From the NCBI GenBank assembly GCA_964548225.1, contig CAZJQP010000051.1, forward strand, positions 1 to 36,419: 36,419 nucleotides of DNA, given 5' to 3'. Position 1 is the stretch's first letter; each line of letters opens with the position of its first letter. This document shows, piece after piece, positions 16,260 through 24,649 of this stretch. The translations under genes were made by a program, and so were the position numbers. Under the pieces are notes generated by a model. The model was not told the origin of the DNA. It ran no database searches and saw nothing but the letters and a program-made list of their open reading frames with translations. The DNA is from CALMEH01 sp964548225. GTDB taxonomy: Bacteria; Acidobacteriota; Blastocatellia; Pyrinomonadales; Pyrinomonadaceae.

Positions 16260-17453
16260 ATGTTTCGCAGAGTTTATTTAGACAATTCAGCTACGACACC
16301 GATTGATAAAGAAGTTGTCGAAACGATGTTGCCGTTTTTGACCGAGAAATTCGGCAATGCTTCGAGCATTCATTTTTTCGGACAAGAAGCACGCGGCGCG
16401 ATTGATAAAGCGCGTCATCAAGTTGCCGATTTGATCAATTCGCGTCCGAATGAAATCGTTTTTACTTCGGGCGGAACGGAAGCAAACAATCTTGCAATTC
16501 GTGGCTTAATGGAAGCCAACGACAAATACGGAAAGCACATTATCACGTCTGAAATCGAACATTCGGCGGTCAAAGAAGTTTGTGAAGATTTAGCAAAACG
16601 CGGATTTGAAGTTACATATTTGCCGGTTTATGAAAACGGAATCGTCAAAATCGAAGACGTAAAAAATGCGGTGCGCGAAGATACGATTTTAGTTTCGATT
16701 ATGACTGCGAACAACGAAATCGGGACAATTCAGCCGGTCGAAGAAATCGGCAAATTTGTCCGCGAATTGCGCGAAAACGGCAAAAAGATTTGGTTTCACA
16801 CGGACGCAGTGCAAGCGATTGGAAAAATTGCAGTTGATGTCGAAGAGATCGGTTGCGATTTGCTTTCTCTTTCAGCGCATAAAATCTACGCGCCGAAAGG
16901 CGTTGGCGCACTTTATGTTCGGCGCGGCGTGCGGCTTCACAAACAAAATATCGGTGGACATCAAGAACGCGAACGGCGCGGCGGCACGGAAAATGTTGCC
17001 TTTATTGCGGCTTTTGGAAAGGCTTGCGAACTCGCAAAGAAAAATCTAAAAGAATCTGCAGAAAATCTACGCTCATTGCGCGACAAATTTGAATCGGAAA
17101 TCGCCGAAAAAGTCGAAGATTTGATTTTCAACGGTGAGCGCGAAAATCGTCTGCCAAATATTTCAAACATTTCGTTTCGCCAAATCGAAGGTGAAGGCTT
17201 GCTGATAAATCTTGATATGCAAGGAATTGCGGTTTCTACAGGTTCGGCGTGTTCGTCGGGTTCGCTCGAACCATCGCCCGTAATTCGCGCTTTGGGAAAA
17301 AACGATGAATTGGCACGCGGCGCAATTCGTTTCAGTTTTGGCAAGGAAAATTCGGCGGAAGATGTTGAATATCTGCTCGAAATCTTGCCGAAAGCCGTTG
17401 AAAATTTACGAAAACTTTCGCCGCAATTCGTCAAAAAAAATCATTTTGCGTAA
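16260..17453 (+). CDS. Cysteine desulfurase (IscS/NifS family)
   Basis: 397 residues. It removes sulfur from L-cysteine to feed Fe-S cluster and thio-cofactor synthesis. The start YLDNSATTP, EIVFTSGGTEANNLAI, the PLP-binding Lys in SLSAHKIYAPKG (K208) and the persulfide Cys in VSTGSACSSGSLEPS (C331) are all intact. The extended Cys loop (SSGSLEPS) fits the group I IscS/NifS type. No IscU, IscR or thiouridylase gene lies next to it. The stop is inside the 3' end of the convergent kinase gene (13-bp overlap). The Shine-Dalgarno is weak. Confidence 0.94.
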   Translation: MFRRVYLDNSATTPIDKEVVETMLPFLTEKFGNASSIHFFGQEARGAIDKARHQVADLINSRPNEIVFTSGGTEANNLAIRGLMEANDKYGKHIITSEIEHSAVKEVCEDLAKRGFEVTYLPVYENGIVKIEDVKNAVREDTILVSIMTANNEIGTIQPVEEIGKFVRELRENGKKIWFHTDAVQAIGKIAVDVEEIGCDLLSLSAHKIYAPKGVGALYVRRGVRLHKQNIGGHQERERRGGTENVAFIAAFGKACELAKKNLKESAENLRSLRDKFESEIAEKVEDLIFNGERENRLPNISNISFRQIEGEGLLINLDMQGIAVSTGSACSSGSLEPSPVIRALGKNDELARGAIRFSFGKENSAEDVEYLLEILPKAVENLRKLSPQFVKKNHFA

Positions 17454-20158
17454 AGCGATTTTTCCTGCTCCAATTCACTCAAAAGATTTTTATCCGCATC
17501 GCGCAAAGCATTTTCGTCTTTTAATTTTTGAATAATCGGAATTGCTTTATTGATAAACTCAAAGGCTTTTGCTTTGTCGCCTTTTTGAAAATGTGCTTCG
17601 GCAGAAAGTCTGTAAGCTACTGCTACATCATATTGATAAGTCGTTGTTTTTTTGTCGGCTTCGGCAATCGGAATCATAATTTCGACAACTTTTTGTAGAG
17701 AAATCAGAGCTTTTTCCGGCTGTTTGAGTTTTATTTCTGCGCGTGATTTTTCGGTTTCATAAACTGCCAAATTTCGTTTGTATTCAAGATTATCCGGCGT
17801 TTTTGCGCTCAATTTCGACATTACCGCAATCGCTTTTTCGGCTTGCTCAATCGTCTGCGGATATTTTTCGGAAAGACGAAATGCCCGCGCCAGATTAAAA
17901 TGCGAAATTGCCAAATCATAAACCACAACGCCGTTTTCGGGTTCTTTTTCGAGCGCATTTTTCGGAAACTCGATTGTCGGTTGGCACGTTTCGACCGCTT
18001 TTTGTCCGTCATTTTTGTCAATATAAAGTTCGCATAACATCGAATTTGTCAGCCAAACACTTCGCTGAACACGAAAATCTGACGGAAACGCCCGCGCTAA
18101 ATCTTTGTTAATTTCGATGGCTTGCTGAAAGCCGCGAATTCCGCCCTCATAATCGCCGATTGAACCTTTTGCCTTGCTCATAATTCGCAAAAGGCGCGTT
18201 TGTGTTTTTTTGAAATCTCCGTTTTCAGGTTCTTTTTGCCGTAAATTTTCGACGATTTTCAAGGCTTCTTCAAACAAAATAATGGCTTTATCGGTTTGCG
18301 AATTAAAAACCGGAATCGCACCGTAATCAATCAGCAAAATTGCCAAACGATTTTGAAATTCAACCGAATCTTTATTTTCTGTAACCAATTCGCGGCGCAG
18401 TTTCAAGCCTTTTTCAAACAGGTCTTCGGCTTCGGCAGTTTGGCTGTTGTTCCAAAGCGTCCGCGCCGTTGTGTAATAATTATTTGCAAGTTTTTCTTTC
18501 GCTTCCGTGTTTAACGGATTTGCCGCAAACACGGCTTCGCGCAATTTTCGCGCTTTGGCGTAACTGTCCAAACCTGCCTGAATATTTCCCAAACTCGAAT
18601 TCGTCAATGCGCCTTGAACGTCGCCAATTTTTTCATAAGCGGTTGCAAGTTCGCTCTGCAATTCCAAATCTCCGGCGGCTTCGTTCGATAAACTGTCGAG
18701 GTATTGAAGCGCATTTGTCAAAATTTTTTCACGCGCTTTGAGTGAACCTTCGAGGTTTTCGATTTCGGGATAAACGTCGAAAATATAAGAGTTTGCGAGT
18801 TTGCGAACATCGGCAAAACGCTTTTCGGCTTTGGCGCGTTCGGCTTGTGCGACACGCGCTTGCCAAAGCGTCGCCAATACGCCGCCGAATATTGCCAACA
18901 CAATCAAGGCTCCGGCAATTACCGAAAAACTGTTACGTTTGAAAAATTTTTCGGCGCGATAAGCAAGCGTATTCGGACGCGCCAAAACCGGCAAACCACG
19001 CTGATGCCGATGAATGTCTTCCGCCAGATTTTCCGCCGACGAATAACGTCTTTCGGGTTCTTTTCGCAACGCTTTAAGAACAATATTGTCCAAATCGCCG
19101 CTTAGCGATTTGGAATTTGGAATTTGGAATTGCGGATTTGTCTGGATTTTTTGCTTTTTCGTGTATTGCGGAAGCGGAATTGTTTCGCTTTTGGAATCCG
19201 AAATCCGAAATCCGAAATCCGAAATCACCGCCGAAGGCGCAGGCGGTTCGTTTTCGAGAACGGCTTTGTAGATTTCTTTTAAATTATCTTCTTTTGTTTC
19301 AAACGGACGATGTCCGCTCAAAAGTTCATATAAAATCACGCCGAGCGAATAAATATCGGTTGCCGTCGTAACGCTTTTCGATTGCAATTGTTCGGGCGAA
19401 GCGTAACTCGGTGTCATTACGCCAAGTTTTGTTACGGTCGCGGAATTTATTTGTTCAAATTCAGTGGAAAGAATTTTCGAGATACCGAAATCGAGCAATT
19501 TCGGAAGGCTTTCCTCATTAACCAAAATATTCGACGGCTTCAAATCGCGGTGAACAATCAAATTTCGATGCGCGAAATTTACTGCCGCGCAAACTTTGCG
19601 AAACAAATCGAGACGTTGATTCAAATCCAAGTTGTGTTTATTGCAAAAAACATCAATCGGCAAACCTTCGACATATTCCATCGCTAAAAACGGAACTTTG
19701 TCGTCGGTTGTTCCCGCGTCCAAAAGCCGTGCGATATTCGGATGTTCCAAAGATGCGAGAATTTCTTGTTCTTGCTGAAATCTGCGGCGAAGCGCGGACG
19801 TATTCATTTCGCGTTTGAGAAGTTTGAGCGCAACTTTTTGTTCAAATTTCCCGTCGGCGCGTTCGGCGAGATAAACCGCGCCCATTCCGCCTTGTCCGAG
19901 TTCGCGGACAATTTTGTAATTGCCGATTTGTTGACCGATGAGCAAGTTTTCCGCATCTTCATCAAAAAATTCTTTTGAAAATTCGACCGCCGCCAAACGC
20001 ATCGAATCTTCAGATTCTTCTTCAAATGCAAGCAGAGATTCAACTTCGGAGCGAATTTCATCATCAAATTTATTCAAAAAGTTCTTTCGTTCAGAAGTTT
20101 CAAGTTCTAAAGCATCATTCAAAACCTGTTTTATTATTTTCCAATTTTCCGCTTGCAT
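17441..20158 (-). CDS. Serine/threonine protein kinase with transmembrane segment and TPR sensor region
   Basis: 905 residues. After an N-terminal extension (1-75), a Hanks-type kinase runs about 79-385: GQGGMG loop 88-93, VALK Lys K112, HRDLKPSN 203-210, DFG 223-225, and SYASPEQ. A transmembrane helix (about 412-432) follows a juxtamembrane basic stretch; residues 440-900 are alpha-helical TPR-type repeats, expected outside the cytoplasmic kinase. Within the C-lobe, residues about 311-350 (ISDFGFRISDSKS ... QFQIPNSKS) are encoded by a heptanucleotide inverted repeat that enlarges the usual linker before LSGDLDNIVLKAL. The gene follows the ECF sigma factor by about 67 bp, a common acidobacterial and planctomycetal pairing. 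Substrate and signal are unknown. Confidence 0.93.
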   Translation of the reverse strand: MQAENWKIIKQVLNDALELETSERKNFLNKFDDEIRSEVESLLAFEEESEDSMRLAAVEFSKEFFDEDAENLLIGQQIGNYKIVRELGQGGMGAVYLAERADGKFEQKVALKLLKREMNTSALRRRFQQEQEILASLEHPNIARLLDAGTTDDKVPFLAMEYVEGLPIDVFCNKHNLDLNQRLDLFRKVCAAVNFAHRNLIVHRDLKPSNILVNEESLPKLLDFGISKILSTEFEQINSATVTKLGVMTPSYASPEQLQSKSVTTATDIYSLGVILYELLSGHRPFETKEDNLKEIYKAVLENEPPAPSAVISDFGFRISDSKSETIPLPQYTKKQKIQTNPQFQIPNSKSLSGDLDNIVLKALRKEPERRYSSAENLAEDIHRHQRGLPVLARPNTLAYRAEKFFKRNSFSVIAGALIVLAIFGGVLATLWQARVAQAERAKAEKRFADVRKLANSYIFDVYPEIENLEGSLKAREKILTNALQYLDSLSNEAAGDLELQSELATAYEKIGDVQGALTNSSLGNIQAGLDSYAKARKLREAVFAANPLNTEAKEKLANNYYTTARTLWNNSQTAEAEDLFEKGLKLRRELVTENKDSVEFQNRLAILLIDYGAIPVFNSQTDKAIILFEEALKIVENLRQKEPENGDFKKTQTRLLRIMSKAKGSIGDYEGGIRGFQQAIEINKDLARAFPSDFRVQRSVWLTNSMLCELYIDKNDGQKAVETCQPTIEFPKNALEKEPENGVVVYDLAISHFNLARAFRLSEKYPQTIEQAEKAIAVMSKLSAKTPDNLEYKRNLAVYETEKSRAEIKLKQPEKALISLQKVVEIMIPIAEADKKTTTYQYDVAVAYRLSAEAHFQKGDKAKAFEFINKAIPIIQKLKDENALRDADKNLLSELEQEKSLYAK
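19107..19226. repeat. Inverted heptanucleotide repeat inside the kinase gene
   Basis: On the plus strand the left side has ggaattt words repeated every 7 bp from about 19107, and the right side has ccgaaat repeated four times every 7 bp (19198-19226). They are related in inverted order. The element spans about 120 bp, a multiple of 3, and the kinase frame stays open through it. It encodes the low-complexity kinase C-lobe linker. Confidence 0.75.
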
Positions 20159-20193
20159 ATTGTTATTTTTAAGATAAAAATCCTCAATCTTAA

Positions 20194-20201
20194 AATGCGT
20201 A
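20194..20201 (-). promoter_or_regulatory. TACGCATT motif upstream of the kinase gene
   Basis: On the minus strand ...gactttttcgactttttacgcatt... lies 36 nt before the kinase ATG. The same TACGCATT after a T-rich stretch occurs upstream of the small secreted protein gene at 20894. A shared promoter element, possibly for the adjacent ECF sigma factor, is a hypothesis. Confidence 0.3.
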
Positions 20202-20225
20202 AAAAGTCGAAAAAGTCTGCCAAAA

Positions 20226-20795
20226 TTATTTCCGATTCATCTCTCTGAAAAGCCATAGTTTTGCCGATTGCCATTCGCGTCCGACAGTTCTTTCCGAGAT
20301 TTCAAGAGCTTCGGCGATTTCCGCATTGTTCATTCCGCCGAAAAAACGCATTTCGACGATTTTGGCTTGTTGCTCATCAAATTCGGCTAATCTGTCCAAA
20401 ACTTCATTAATAATCAGAATTGAATCGGCACGTTGTTCGACGGGGATTTGCACGTCTTCGATTGAAAAGTGAATCGGATTACTGCCGCGTTTTTCTGCTG
20501 CGTGAAGCCTTGCGTGGTCAACCAAAATCTGCCGCATCAGACGCGAAGCAATGCCGAAAAAATGACTTCGATTTTGCCAATCAATGCCGGATTGCTCCGC
20601 GAGTTTCATAAACGCTTCGTGAACCAGCGCAGTCGGTTGAAGCGTGTGATTAGACCTTTCACGCGACATCAAAATTCGGGCTTGGCGTTTTAGTTCTTCA
20701 TAAACAAAAGGCATCAGCCGTTCTTTTGCGTCTATTTCACCGTCGTTCCAATTTTGCAAAATTTGCGTAATTTCAGAAGTTGCTTTTTCGCTCAT
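20226..20795 (-). CDS. ECF-type RNA polymerase sigma factor (TIGR02999/ECF_sigma family)
   Basis: 189 residues. Region 2 is seen in LQPTALVHEAFMKLAEQSGIDWQNRSHFFGIASRLMRQILVDHARLHAAEKRG (about 52-105), and region 4 in RLAEFDEQQAKIVEMRFFGGMNNAEIAEALEISERTVGREWQSAKLWL (about 135-183), with the helix-turn-helix. The sequence HTLQPTALVHEAFMKL and VDHARxxxAxKRG are typical of the TIGR02999 group found next to Ser/Thr kinases in Acidobacteriota and Planctomycetota. It probably directs RNA polymerase to a small regulon and may be controlled by phosphorylation or by the kinase. No anti-sigma factor gene is adjacent. Confidence 0.92.
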   Translation of the reverse strand: MSEKATSEITQILQNWNDGEIDAKERLMPFVYEELKRQARILMSRERSNHTLQPTALVHEAFMKLAEQSGIDWQNRSHFFGIASRLMRQILVDHARLHAAEKRGSNPIHFSIEDVQIPVEQRADSILIINEVLDRLAEFDEQQAKIVEMRFFGGMNNAEIAEALEISERTVGREWQSAKLWLFREMNRK

Positions 20796-20893
20796 ATATG
20801 TCTGAATGGCTTGGGCTTATTAGTTCGGATTTTAGAGCATTTTCCAATGAATTCAAAACTTTCGTAAAAATTTGTCCGTTTTTTTGAGATTTC

Positions 20894-20901
20894 TACGCAT
20901 T
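20894..20901 (+). promoter_or_regulatory. TACGCATT motif upstream of the small secreted protein gene
   Basis: The stretch gtccgttttttt-gagatttc-TACGCATT-agataag ends 53 nt before the start of the gene at 20954. The 8-mer and the preceding T tract are shared with the region upstream of the kinase gene. Possible promoter; no experimental anchor. Confidence 0.3.
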
Positions 20902-20953
20902 AGATAAGCGAGCGGCATTTTCGCTTGTTACTAAAAGTTAGAGGAGAAATTTT

Positions 20954-21304
20954 ATGTTAAAAAAATTATTTATTCAATTCGTCTTATTAACCACAGTTTC
21001 ATTAATGCTGAACGTCGAAATGTTCGCGCAAACACGGATTCGGTTTGCCCGCGGACGAAGTTCAGCAACGATTTCGGGAACAATTCCGGCGAAATCAAAT
21101 CGCTATTTCGTCGTTGGCGCACGGAGCGGTCAATATGCTTCTGTTACGCTCAATACTAATCGTTTGCAGGTTTTTGCTTCGGGAACACCTAAAGGCGAAT
21201 CGGGCGGAACAAGTTTTGATACCGATTCGGGCGACAACGAATTCGGAATTTACAACCCGACAAATTCGGCAATAAGATACACAATGACCGTTTATATCAG
21301 GTGA
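20954..21304 (+). CDS. Small secreted protein of unknown function
   Basis: 116 residues with a signal peptide (MLKKLFIQFVLLTTVSLMLNVEMFA, about 1-25). The mature 90 residues look all-beta: SATISGTIPAKSNRYFVVGARSGQYASVTLNT resembles the start of bacterial PPC-type beta-sandwich domains, and the C-terminus YNPTNSAIRYTMTVYIR is a closing strand. A strong ribosome binding site (gaggaga) precedes ATG. It is divergent from the ECF sigma factor gene and closed by an intrinsic terminator, so it is a stand-alone unit and a candidate target of the neighbouring sigma factor. No enzymatic residues. Confidence 0.75.
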   Translation: MLKKLFIQFVLLTTVSLMLNVEMFAQTRIRFARGRSSATISGTIPAKSNRYFVVGARSGQYASVTLNTNRLQVFASGTPKGESGGTSFDTDSGDNEFGIYNPTNSAIRYTMTVYIR

Positions 21305-21321
21305 TTTCTAAAAATAGTTAT

Positions 21322-21351
21322 AAAAAAAGGCGGCTTTTGTCGCCTTTTTTT
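21322..21351 (+). terminator. Intrinsic terminator of the small secreted protein gene
   Basis: Arms aaaaaaaggcg (21322-21332) and cgccttttttt (21341-21351) with an 8-nt loop, ending in a T tract. It lies 18 nt after the stop codon at 21304. Confidence 0.85.
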
Positions 21352-21444
21352 GTTAATTTTTTGTCTGTATTTTTCAGCCATCTACACAAATATTAGTGCA
21401 ATGAAAATCTCAGTCCGATTTAACGAAAAATCACGACAGCAAAT

Positions 21445-22221
21445 TTACTTATTCTCTTCTTCATTGAGTAATAAATTTTTGTATAGCAAATATTTAGGAT
21501 TTGTTTCACTTCGTTCGAAACTTCTTGCAATTAAACCTTCGGCGAAAGCCTTTTCAAAATCTTTTTTGATTCGCTTTTGTTCGGCAATTGCCTTTTGAAT
21601 ATCATTTTTAACCAATGAATTCCAATCGTTCGTAACTTCAATTTTTCTTATTATTTCGCCGGTTTCTGTATATTTTTCGCCGTTTGCCAAAGCCGTAACT
21701 TTTTCGCTTGTCAGATGCCATTCGGCAAAAAGTCGGTCGCTGTCGAGTCCGAGATTTCCGCTTTGTTCGTGCGAAGTCAAATAATCCGTGCCGTAAAAAT
21801 TGGGCGCATAATGCCTAATGGTTGCGCCGAGTTTTTCGAGATTGAAAAATGCGTTTCGGGCTTGGACAGGCTGAAACGTCCATTTGATAAATTTCACGCC
21901 TTTTTCTAAAGACTTCTCTCTTTGCGCCCATTTTAATTTCGTGCCGATGCCGAAAGATTGAAATTCTTTTTTCACGGCGGTCATATGTGAATAAAATGCT
22001 TTTTCGCCGCGCAAAAAAGCCGGAACGGATAAGACAAAACCAATCATTTCGCCGCCCGAAAATGCCCCGAGAGTAAAACCGCCTGCATTTTTCGTTACGA
22101 TAAAATGACGAACGGGCGAAATCTCGATTTCCGGCAATGCAAAAACTTCCCGCTGAAGTTGGACACATTCAGCAAGTTCTTCAATCGTCAGGCATTCGCG
22201 CAAAATTATTTCGGGTTTCAT
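21445..22221 (-). CDS. Predicted GNAT-type acetyltransferase (COG3375-like)
   Basis: 258 residues. The N-terminal 150 residues fit the GNAT fold: ECVQLQREVF, GGEMIGFVLSVPAF, YSHMTAVKKEFQSFGIGTKLKWAQREKSLEKGVKFIKWTFQPVQARNAFFNLEKLGA. The motif FQSFGIGTKLK is the acetyl-CoA phosphate loop (Q/R-x-x-G-x-G/A type), and the 'TFQPVQARNAFFNLEKLGA...NFYG' segment is characteristic of this predicted family. The remaining part (Lys/Glu-rich) is helical. Acceptor substrate unknown. Solitary gene, 185 bp from the neighbour on the same strand. Confidence 0.78.
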   Translation of the reverse strand: MKPEIILRECLTIEELAECVQLQREVFALPEIEISPVRHFIVTKNAGGFTLGAFSGGEMIGFVLSVPAFLRGEKAFYSHMTAVKKEFQSFGIGTKLKWAQREKSLEKGVKFIKWTFQPVQARNAFFNLEKLGATIRHYAPNFYGTDYLTSHEQSGNLGLDSDRLFAEWHLTSEKVTALANGEKYTETGEIIRKIEVTNDWNSLVKNDIQKAIAEQKRIKKDFEKAFAEGLIARSFERSETNPKYLLYKNLLLNEEENK

Positions 22222-22273
22222 TTATTCTTCAAGCTCAAATCACACGAAAAAACCGCAAAAAACCTTAAAATAA

Positions 22274-22358
22274 AAGCTATCTCAAAAATTTTCCAATTGT
22301 TCAGAGTTCAAAATAAACCTTGCACTCCGAACGATTGGTATTCTTTTTGAGATAGCTT
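22274..22358. repeat. MITE-like 85-nt element or hairpin between two minus-strand genes
   Basis: Perfect terminal arms (aagctatctcaaaaa and tttttgagatagctt) with an inner imperfect stem (ccaattgttcagag against ctccgaacgattgg) and a central loop. The arms resemble the terminal repeats of IS5-type elements, so a miniature element is possible. An RNA hairpin in the transcript downstream of the nuclease-like gene is the alternative. No target-site duplication seen. Confidence 0.5.
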
Positions 22359-22405
22359 CCGATTATTTTCGCGTTTTTTCGGGTTTTTCGCGGATAAATC
22401 TTTCT

Positions 22406-22864
22406 TCAAATCTCAAATTCTTCAAACCAATCTTTTGAAACTTTCTCAATTTGTTTCGATTCTGTCAATTTTACGATATTGTTACAGAAATTTATCAACC
22501 GTAATCTGCCTTTTTCACGATATTTCGGCGGGATTTCTGTTTGAATTTGTCTGATTAGAGAATCCGCGTTGAAACCGATTTTGAACAGAACCATTTTTTC
22601 GGTGCGTGTATGTTTGAGAATCCAGTGCGTTTTACGAATCGAATTTTGCCCGCATTCGCCCCAGAAGGCGTAATCGTTTTTTGGGGAAAATGCGATTAAA
22701 TCAGGCGTATAGCGCAAGCCGAGTTTGGTTTCAATTTCAAGTTCGGGAAATTCGCCCACAAACATTGCAAAACCTAAGGCTTTCATCAAAATATGTTCGT
22801 AACTTTCGCCTGTCCGTTGCCAGAGTCGCATTCTTTTTCCAGCCAGATTAAAATCGTGAAGCAT
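22406..22864 (-). CDS. YaeQ-like PD-(D/E)XK-fold protein
   Basis: 152 residues. The strand-loop-strand YTPDLIAFSPKNDYAFWGECGQNSIRKTHWILKH resembles the core of YaeQ proteins (Asp then a Glu in WxExG, then basic residues). The N-terminal GESYEHILMKALGFAMF is like the YaeQ helix that leads into the core. YaeQ has the restriction-endonuclease fold but its activity is not established. A full PD...ExK triad is only partly visible (PD, then E-C-G instead of ExK). It is a single gene. Weak Shine-Dalgarno. Confidence 0.6.
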   Translation of the reverse strand: MLHDFNLAGKRMRLWQRTGESYEHILMKALGFAMFVGEFPELEIETKLGLRYTPDLIAFSPKNDYAFWGECGQNSIRKTHWILKHTRTEKMVLFKIGFNADSLIRQIQTEIPPKYREKGRLRLINFCNNIVKLTESKQIEKVSKDWFEEFEI

Positions 22865-22986
22865 TTTTTTATCGTAAATTTTTCTGCTCGAATAGTAAAT
22901 TTTACTTAACTTTTTCCATTCCGATTTGTTATTATTAAATTAGCCGACGAGCGCATCGTTCCGGCTCCAGCGCAAATTCTTCCAAA

Positions 22987-24561
22987 ATGACACCACAAAA
23001 CAGTCTTGAAATAGAAGGTAATCTTTCCATTTTCCCGCTTGCCGAATTGTTAATTGAAATCGAACAAGCGGGGCTTGACGGTTCTTTGCGTTTTTCGCTT
23101 GATGAACGCAAAATTATTATCTATTTTCAAAACGGCAAGATTGTTTATGCAATTTCAAATGCCCGTGTCGCAAGGCTTTTCGATTTGCTTTTGCGCGAAA
23201 ACAAAATTGATAAAACGACTCTCACTTCGATTGAAAATTTTACTAACGATTTTGAACTCGGCAAGGCTTTGGTTGAAAAAAATTTGTTTTCGCAAACAGA
23301 AATTGACGCGATTTTGTTAATTCAAATCGAAGAGATTTTGCGCGATTGTTTAACCTGGAAGTCGGGCAAATGGAATTTTAATCCATTGGCACGAATCCGC
23401 GAAGGTATCCGTTTCCAAATAAATACAACAAAAATTCTTGCTGATTATGCCCGAAGTTTGGCAGGAGAAGCGGTTTCTTTGCGTTTTCGCAGTTCGCAGG
23501 AAAAATTTTCCGCGAAAGATTTCCCGCACTCACAAATAAATCTCCAACCTCACGAAGCCTTTGTTTTTTCGAGATTTGAAGGCGAAGAATTAACCATTGA
23601 ACAGATAAAAACCTTAAGCGGTTTGCCCGATGGAGCAACTTTTCAGACTCTTTATGTGCTTTGGCTCGGCGGTTGTGTAACGCGCCATGATTGGCATTCC
23701 GCGTTCAGCGAAGGACGAATCGCGTATATCAAAACAGCTTCGATTTCACTTAAACATAAAGCCTCCGCGATGCCCGAAAAGAACCCTGAACTGATAAAAC
23801 CCGAAATCGAAGAAAAGCCGGTTGAACCGATTGCCGAAAAACCGCAAACTGTTGAAGAAAATGAGCTTACCCTTGAAGAATATCTGGCACAAAACGAATC
23901 CGCAACCAATCATTATGAGGTTTTAGGCGTTGATGTCAAAGCCGATTCGGAGGAAATTAAAAAAGCCTATTTCAAATTTGCAAAGCGTTTTCATCCTGAT
24001 ATTTATCATCGTTCGGTTGCGCCTGACATTCATCGAAAAATCCAAAACGCCTTTACAAAGCTCGCCGGAGCGCACGAAAATTTACGCGACAAGGATTTGC
24101 GCGAAATCTATGATTACAAGCTCCGCAAAGAAATCGCCCAAATGGAAGAACGCCGCGCCCGCGGAAAAACAGCCCTTGACCAAAACGATACTGTTAATAA
24201 AGAAGTGTTGGCAGAGGAACAATTCAACCAGGGTTATAATTTGTTTATGGATGAACTTTATGCCGAAGCCGTGCCGTTTCTTGCCCGTGCTGTGCATTTG
24301 GACAGCAAAAATGCCCGCTACCACGCATTTTTCGGCAAAATTCTTGCACAGGATCCGAGCCAACGCCACAAAGCTGAAGGAGAAATCCAAACAGCCATCA
24401 AACTCGATCCGACTAATGAACTTTACCGCATTATTTCGGCAGAGTTTTTTATTCAATATAATCTTATAAAACGAGCTGAAGGCGAACTCAAACGCCTTCT
24501 TGCAATTGCCCCCGACAACCGCGAGGCGCAAACCTTACTCGACAGTTTGCAGAATAAATAG
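22987..24561 (+). CDS. DUF4388 (PATAN) - J-domain - TPR fusion protein
   Basis: 524 residues. Residues about 8-130 match DUF4388: EGNLSIFPLAELLIEIEQAGLDGSLRFSLDERKIIIYFQNGKIVYAISN; this module is found in gliding and response-regulator proteins. A winged-helix-like stretch follows (LTIEQIKTLSGLPDGATFQTLYVLWLGGCV). After a Pro/Glu-rich linker (260-290) comes a DnaJ J domain (about 308-375) with the intact HPD tripeptide (336-338) that stimulates Hsp70. Residues about 410-520 are three TPR-like hairpins. It is a regulatory adaptor that may recruit DnaK to a signalling complex. The HD-GYP gene follows 88 bp later across an inverted heptad repeat. Confidence 0.85.
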   Translation: MTPQNSLEIEGNLSIFPLAELLIEIEQAGLDGSLRFSLDERKIIIYFQNGKIVYAISNARVARLFDLLLRENKIDKTTLTSIENFTNDFELGKALVEKNLFSQTEIDAILLIQIEEILRDCLTWKSGKWNFNPLARIREGIRFQINTTKILADYARSLAGEAVSLRFRSSQEKFSAKDFPHSQINLQPHEAFVFSRFEGEELTIEQIKTLSGLPDGATFQTLYVLWLGGCVTRHDWHSAFSEGRIAYIKTASISLKHKASAMPEKNPELIKPEIEEKPVEPIAEKPQTVEENELTLEEYLAQNESATNHYEVLGVDVKADSEEIKKAYFKFAKRFHPDIYHRSVAPDIHRKIQNAFTKLAGAHENLRDKDLREIYDYKLRKEIAQMEERRARGKTALDQNDTVNKEVLAEEQFNQGYNLFMDELYAEAVPFLARAVHLDSKNARYHAFFGKILAQDPSQRHKAEGEIQTAIKLDPTNELYRIISAEFFIQYNLIKRAEGELKRLLAIAPDNREAQTLLDSLQNK

Positions 24562-24569
24562 TTAAATTA

Positions 24570-24646
24570 GTTTCTGGTTTCTAGTTTCCGGTTTCTAGTC
24601 AAAAATAACTACCGGAAACCGGAAACCTAAAACCGGAAACCTAAAA
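24570..24646. repeat. Inverted heptanucleotide repeat upstream of the HD-GYP gene
   Basis: 7-bp words gtttctg, gtttcta, gtttccg, gtttcta (24570-24597) face ccggaaa, ccggaaa, cctaaaa, ccggaaa, cctaaaa (24612-24646) in inverted orientation. The last word ends 3 nt before the start codon at 24650, so the ribosome binding site is replaced by the word (ggaaacctaaa). Confidence 0.85.
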
Positions 24647-24649
24647 AAA

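Noticed and set aside
17441..17453. Convergent overlap of cysteine desulfurase and kinase genes as regulatory antisense
   Set aside because: A 13-bp overlap of convergent 3' ends is common and no terminator or antisense promoter is visible.
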